DNA from: a virus
Strand: one strand, 5' to 3'
Length of the DNA: 64,000 bases
IMG/VR virus record: IMGVR_UViG_3300008113_000084
Span: 1 to 64,000 of that record
Shown in pieces: positions 60,696-64,000 of the stretch. The notes below the pieces were generated by a model. It did no database searches. It worked only from the letters and a program-made list of their open reading frames with translations, and had not been told where the DNA came from. The position numbers and the translations under genes are program-made. The first letter of the stretch is position 1. Each line of letters begins with the position of its first letter.

Positions 60696-61064
60696 TCATA
60701 CTACTCCTGAAGAGTAATATTTAGTTATACTACCGACCAGTATCTGTGCTTGTTCTTCTTGGCTCAGTTTGTTTCTGGCACGTGTGATAGCTTTCAAAAG
60801 CTCCAAGTCTTTTGCGATGTCGTACAGAAGTTCAAGGCAGAACACACCACGAATGGAATTAACCTTTTCGTGATTCTTGTCCAGGACGGCAGCCTTGCCT
60901 TTCCTTTTCCTTCGATGTGTGTCGGTTACCCGATCAATCAGTAAAGCTGGAAATCCTTCTTGCTTCAAAAGCTCGGAGTCCAGTACTGCCCATCCGTCGC
61001 AAAATTCCAAAAGCGCCATAACCAGTTCAGGTTTCACACTCAGCCAAGTCGCCAGAGTTTTCAT
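60696..61064 (-). CDS. Hypothetical protein, 122 aa
   Basis: Helical, with a basic centre (DTHRRKRKGKAAVLDKNHEK, about 48-67). No family recognised. It overlaps the upstream gene by 38 nt and ends at the AT-rich gap. Confidence 0.6.
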   Translation of the reverse strand: MKTLATWLSVKPELVMALLEFCDGWAVLDSELLKQEGFPALLIDRVTDTHRRKRKGKAAVLDKNHEKVNSIRGVFCLELLYDIAKDLELLKAITRARNKLSQEEQAQILVGSITKYYSSGVV

Positions 61065-61350
61065 CGGTAGTTCCTTGCACCTCGCTAGACGCGTGTCCTA
61101 CGTCAGCAAAGTTCTTGGTTGTTACTTGGCTCGTCGTCTCTATCCAGACGCGAGCTCCGCAGGACAGTGGTTTGTCCGGTCGATAAATTATTTTACAAGG
61201 CCCAGAGATTTCGACCTCGTGGGCGTAAACGTTGGTCTTGCTTGTCTTGACTGTTAAGACAGGCTTCTGCTCTCCTTTCTTTTTGTTGGCGCGGATGACG
61301 TGCTGGTTTACGTGTATTACGGTCTTGCTAACTTGTTCTTTTGAAGGCAT
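61027..61350 (-). CDS. Hypothetical protein, 107 aa
   Basis: ATG 61350 with GGAG 7 nt upstream. Beta-rich centre (KPVLTVKTSKTNVYAHEVEISGPCKIIYR), Lys-rich N-terminal part, acidic end. Not recognised. Confidence 0.6.
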   Translation of the reverse strand: MPSKEQVSKTVIHVNQHVIRANKKKGEQKPVLTVKTSKTNVYAHEVEISGPCKIIYRPDKPLSCGARVWIETTSQVTTKNFADVGHASSEVQGTTDENSGDLAECET

Positions 61351-62536
61351 TGACGTACTCCGTAGCCGCTGTAACATTCTCTTTCTGCAAGAACGCATGT
61401 TCAATCACAGCGTATCGCTTGTTGTACTTGGCTATGTACTTGAAAAAGTTAGCGGCTCGGCTCAAAATATTACGCGCCGTTTGCCAACCAATTTCGTCTT
61501 TGCTGGCTTCTTTAACTAACTCAGCTGTGTACACAGCCATAGAGTTTAGAGTTGAGTCATTTATTTTGTGATCCAAAGTCAAAGATATGCATGCGTACTC
61601 AGGCCATAAACGTGGTTCTTCAGCGTACCCCTTCTCGATTTCTGGTGGTAAGGCGCTTACAGTTTTGTTGAGATACTTTGCCAAGTTTTCTGTAGCCGAG
61701 TCAATGTAAGACGCGCTGTCTGTGTCTTTTGACAAAAACTTTACTGCTGCTTTCAAATATCTAACAACGTTTTCCGCTAAACGAACATTGTAAATAAAAA
61801 AGATGTCATCTAAATAGTTTGCAAACCTAAAGCTTGCTTTTAACGTTTCGTTATAACGCTTCGCTTCCTTATGCTCTGGAGCGTCTGTATCCTCGTACCT
61901 GCTTGCGATTCTGGCATTGTACTGTTCTTTTGTTAAGCTGCTTTGTTCTAGCTTTGTGTTGATCAAATCCCAAGCAGCCGCATACGCGTCCGTTGCGGCG
62001 TTTAAACGAGCATCGTCTTTAGTGACTTTAAGGTACGCCACAACCTTAGCAAACTCGTTTACTACCCTGTGCGTTCTGTCGTCTCCAAAAAGAGACGCAA
62101 ACCACTTTTGCCGCCTGCCGCACATCTCGATGATTTTGTTGAACTTTCGTATTTTTTTGTCTATGCTTTTGTCTATAGCTTCGCTGTGTTTGTTTTCGCT
62201 ATAAGCTTCTTGAAAGTATATAAATAATTTTTCTAACCCCCAGTAGTATCCGAGCCGTTCGTTTACTGGTACAACATACCTACTTTCAAATTCAGGCCAT
62301 GGTGTTTTCCTTACCTCGCTGACATATTTTGCGCACTCATAAAACTCTTCAAGCAACGGGGTCTCAAACGCCGCATCGCCGATCAGCTCTGGGTTTTCTT
62401 TCAGGTATTTTATAATACCGTAATTGCTCCAGTTTGATGGCGGCTTCTTTAGCTTCTTTTTCTGCTTGGTTTTTGCTTCGTCTTTTTTGTCCAAGCTAGT
62501 AAGCAACCTCGATATCGTGTTGAATGCTTCGCTCAT
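61328..62536 (-). CDS. Helical hypothetical protein, 402 aa
   Basis: ATG 62536 (MSEAFNTISRLLTSLDKKDE) is the most natural start, overlapping the upstream gene by 41 nt; the ribosome site is weak. Nearly all helix, with no catalytic motif or membrane segment. AT content is visibly higher than in the replication genes. Not recognised. Confidence 0.6.
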   Translation of the reverse strand: MSEAFNTISRLLTSLDKKDEAKTKQKKKLKKPPSNWSNYGIIKYLKENPELIGDAAFETPLLEEFYECAKYVSEVRKTPWPEFESRYVVPVNERLGYYWGLEKLFIYFQEAYSENKHSEAIDKSIDKKIRKFNKIIEMCGRRQKWFASLFGDDRTHRVVNEFAKVVAYLKVTKDDARLNAATDAYAAAWDLINTKLEQSSLTKEQYNARIASRYEDTDAPEHKEAKRYNETLKASFRFANYLDDIFFIYNVRLAENVVRYLKAAVKFLSKDTDSASYIDSATENLAKYLNKTVSALPPEIEKGYAEEPRLWPEYACISLTLDHKINDSTLNSMAVYTAELVKEASKDEIGWQTARNILSRAANFFKYIAKYNKRYAVIEHAFLQKENVTAATEYVNAFKRTS

Positions 62537-62996
62537 ACTTCCACCATTCTGGTATGTCCCTGTCTCGCCACGCTGCCATGCTGGCTTTGTCGTGTATGTA
62601 GTAGGCACGATAAGCGTCTACTGCGTCGTGGCACTTGTATTTGTCAGGCATCGCCTGAGCAAAGTCTGTAAAGCTGCTTTCAGGTATGTGCTTGGACAGC
62701 CTGAAGCATTGATTGATTATGTGGTAACACTTGTGGACTTTGCCGTACCTAAACCTGTACTCGTGGCACAGTTCTAGTCCCAGGTCAACCAACCATAGGA
62801 AGTTCTGACGTGTCTCCCTTGTCCATATTGAACATGGGTGGTTCTTGTGCGCTTGTTTGTACGGAGCGGTGCCGCCATGAAAAATAACGGCCGTACACAG
62901 CATCTGCGCTGATTCCAGGGGCATCTTGACCACGTGCTTGTCCAGGTGATACCTGGCGCACAGCTGCGTGTCCCTGTCCAGGATGAATATGTTCAT
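62496..62996 (-). CDS. Conserved phage protein of unknown function, 166 aa
   Basis: The opening MNIFILDRDTQLCARYHLDKHVVKM, followed by ESAQMLCTA, HKNHPCSIWTRET, FRYGKVHK, FAQAMPDKYK and AYRAYYIHDKA, matches a family I have seen in many phages and a few bacteria. Invariant His, Asp and Lys residues suggest an enzyme, but the activity is unknown to me. Coupled by ATGA to csrA2. Confidence 0.75.
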   Translation of the reverse strand: MNIFILDRDTQLCARYHLDKHVVKMPLESAQMLCTAVIFHGGTAPYKQAHKNHPCSIWTRETRQNFLWLVDLGLELCHEYRFRYGKVHKCYHIINQCFRLSKHIPESSFTDFAQAMPDKYKCHDAVDAYRAYYIHDKASMAAWRDRDIPEWWKYERSIQHDIEVAY

Positions 62997-63199
62997 TCAA
63001 CATCGTCTTCAGACTCTTCCAGTAGCTCTTCCCTAAAGATTGCCACCTTTTCTGACGCGTTGAACCGAAGAGAAACTTTTCTCGGGTCGATCCAGGTCAC
63101 GGTTATCCATATCTTTTCGTCTCCTATCATAAGCATTACTTTCTGGCCAGGTTTGCGAGTAAGAACCAGTCCTGGCTTTGCTTCGTCTTCTTCGTCCAT
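62993..63199 (-). CDS. CsrA-like RNA-binding protein, 68 aa (second copy)
   Basis: After a 10-residue acidic leader the sequence reads LVLTRKPGQKVMLMIGDE...ITVTWIDPRKVSLRFNASEKVAIFREELLEE. This is the CsrA strand order: LxLTR, the IGD turn, ITV, VxxRxxA, then V-x-x-REEL. The residues equivalent to Leu4 and Arg44, needed for RNA binding, are kept, but the usual G-x-x-AP segment is changed. Its ribosome site GGAGG lies inside a switch-like hairpin (63205-63244). It differs strongly from the copy at 53403, so it is not a recent duplication. Confidence 0.72.
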   Translation of the reverse strand: MDEEDEAKPGLVLTRKPGQKVMLMIGDEKIWITVTWIDPRKVSLRFNASEKVAIFREELLEESEDDVE

Positions 63200-63204
63200 G
63201 TTTT

Positions 63205-63244
63205 CCTCCGCAAGTTTTGCGGAGCTTGCGTCACTATTCTCCGC
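63205..63244 (-). promoter_or_regulatory. Switch-like hairpin pair controlling the csrA2 ribosome site
   Basis: In transcript order: GCGGAG (63244-63239), CTCCGC (63224-63219), GCGGAG (63211-63206, containing the Shine-Dalgarno). The middle element can pair with either copy: 7 bp with the first, leaving the ribosome site free, or 8 bp (CTCCGCAA / TTGCGGAG, loop AAC) with the second, hiding it. Both outer copies hold GGA, the CsrA core motif. Confidence 0.55.
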
Positions 63245-63256
63245 ATTTTGGCTGCG

Positions 63257-63457
63257 TTAGTTACCCGACCTTTCGTTTAACACTTCCATGACTATGTCGA
63301 TAAGCACGTCAGTGAACCCTTCGTTGTAATAGTCCATCAACCTATCAACAATTCTTTTGAACTCGTCGTCACTGATGTTGGAAGGTTTGATCTCTATTAG
63401 CTCCAAGTCCTCGTCTGATACGAACAGAAATGGAGTGCCTTTTCTGTCAATTTCCAA
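63257..63457 (-). CDS. Hypothetical protein, 66 aa, TTG start
   Basis: TTG 63457 with AAGGAG 6 nt upstream gives MEIDRKGTPFLFVSDEDLELIEI, then helices (DEFKRIVDRLMDYYNEGFTDV). The longer frame starting at GTG 63577 runs through a terminator hairpin, so it is unlikely. Not recognised. The ribosome site begins 5 nt after the terminator T-run, so it probably depends on read-through. Confidence 0.6.
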   Translation of the reverse strand: MEIDRKGTPFLFVSDEDLELIEIKPSNISDDEFKRIVDRLMDYYNEGFTDVLIDIVMEVLNERSGN

Positions 63458-63474
63458 TACCGTCTCCTTGTGTG

Positions 63475-63508
63475 AAAAACCCCACCCAGCCGAGAAGGCT
63501 GGGTGGGG
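63475..63508 (-). terminator. Strong rho-independent terminator
   Basis: On the minus strand a perfect 12-bp GC-rich stem CCCCACCCAGCC / GGCTGGGTGGGG, loop TTCTC, then five T. It follows the structured RNA and lies 5 nt before the ribosome site of the 66-aa gene. Confidence 0.9.
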
Positions 63509-63515
63509 GTGGCGT

Positions 63516-63665
63516 CCTGTGTGTTGCAAGGGCATCACCCACGATCCTTGGGTGATTTTGGTGGCTTGGCTCGACACCTTGCGGCAGAGCCAGTCGTTGG
63601 GTACGAAAAGTTTACCCCCTACCCTTGCAAGAGCTATTGACCATGTAACCAGCTCTCCACACAGG
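63516..63665 (-). ncRNA. Multi-helix structured RNA, about 150 nt
   Basis: Perfect nested helices on the minus strand: outer CCTGTGTG (63665-63658) with CACACAGG (63523-63516); hairpin GAGCT / AGCTC (63655-63631); 9-bp TTGCAAGGG (63630-63622) with CCCTTGCAA (63532-63524); inside it TGGCTC / GAGCCA (63592-63567) and ATCACCCA / TGGGTGAT (63556-63534). The last loop reads AGGATCG in the context CAAGGAUC, close to the CsrA consensus. The terminator follows at once, giving either a small RNA or a leader with attenuator. Confidence 0.55.
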
Positions 63666-63693
63666 TGATCGTCTCCAGGCTGGGCCTGGTGTT

Positions 63694-64000
63694 TTACAGA
63701 GCTTTGAACGGATAAGCTACTCCACTCATCATCAGCTTTTTGCCGTCCCTGCTAGTTCTCAGTGTAGTTGAAGACTGTTTCCGCTTCTTCAAAAATCTAG
63801 CCAGAAACGCAGTGTGGATCAAGAACCTGGTTTCGTTTTTCTTGAGAAGGACGTAATTTTTGCTGGCGTTTACAACCCAACCTTTGCTGTTCTGGTTGTA
63901 CTTTACGACGTCCAGGTGCTCTGGGTTTATTCCCTCAGACTCTTTGACCCTTTGCTTTTCAGCCAGTTTTTCCAGCCTGGTCTTTCGGTTTTTGGTGTCA
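63694..64000 (-). CDS. Hypothetical protein, partial (C-terminal 101 residues)
   Basis: Open to the right edge of the window; stop TAA at 63696-63694. Basic, Lys/Arg-rich (NRKTRLEKLAEKQRVKESEG, LARFLKKRKQSSTTLRTSRDGKK), suggesting nucleic-acid contact. The N-terminus is outside the window. Not recognised. Confidence 0.65.
   Translation of the reverse strand, partial: DTKNRKTRLEKLAEKQRVKESEGINPEHLDVVKYNQNSKGWVVNASKNYVLLKKNETRFLIHTAFLARFLKKRKQSSTTLRTSRDGKKLMMSGVAYPFKAL

Noticed and set aside
63458-63760. A minus-strand frame open from about 63760 into the 66-aa gene (includes GELVTWSIALARVGGKLF)
   Set aside because: It has no ATG, GTG or TTG before 63577 and runs through perfect helices and a terminator, so structured RNA explains it better. 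It could still be a shifted tail of the gene ending at 63694, which conservation would show.

Overview
The window is a 64 kb piece of a large tailed double-stranded DNA phage (Caudoviricetes), either a virus genome or a prophage-scale fragment. The evidence is a portal protein, a phage-type replication set (PolA-family polymerase with a uracil-glycosylase-like N-terminus, primase, DnaB-like helicase, RecA-like recombinase, SbcC/SbcD), ThyX, a dCTP deaminase, and very compact gene packing with frequent ATGA overlaps and strong Shine-Dalgarno sites. Genes for activating Kdo and heptose (KdsB, HldE) point to a Gram-negative host with lipopolysaccharide. I cannot name the host or a close phage relative. 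No terminase, major capsid or tail tube gene is visible, so the genome continues on both sides.

Layout. Almost everything is on the minus strand. 1-9.4 kb: three very long virion-fibre-like genes built from collagen-like G-X-T repeats with shared globular modules (the first runs off the left edge). 9.4-13.8 kb: two small proteins, a 1029-residue probable virion protein, and two HNH-type nucleases. 13.8-22.8 kb: a sugar/glycosylation cassette (cupin, KdsB, six glycosyltransferase or DUF115-like genes, two methyltransferases). 22.8-24.7 kb: portal. 24.7-37.6 kb: mostly small unknown proteins, with a RuvC-like resolvase, a DnaQ-like exonuclease, ThyX and another glycosyltransferase. 37.7-53.3 kb: the replication and recombination block. 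53.4-54.2 kb: the only plus-strand genes, csrA1 and a P-loop sulfotransferase-like gene. 54.2-55.7 kb: hldE. 55.7-64 kb: small genes, structured RNA signals, a second CsrA-like gene and a structured RNA followed by a terminator.

How it fits together. The replication genes form one block that could copy and recombine the phage genome. ThyX and Dcd feed dTTP synthesis. KdsB and HldE would make CMP-Kdo and ADP-heptose for the glycosyltransferases, which may modify virion proteins, DNA or host surface sugars; the target is not visible.

The most unusual signal is post-transcriptional. There are two different CsrA homologues. Each has its ribosome-binding site in a hairpin of a kind that CsrA or a competing RNA fold could control. 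A multi-helix RNA close to the second one carries a hairpin loop matching the CsrA consensus. Other observations worth checking are a +1 frameshift inside a methyltransferase-glycosyltransferase fusion, matching Gly-to-Cys changes in the Walker A motifs of both RecA-fold ATPases, a tRNA-like RNA, and a 30-bp perfect palindrome beside an AT-rich inverted repeat.
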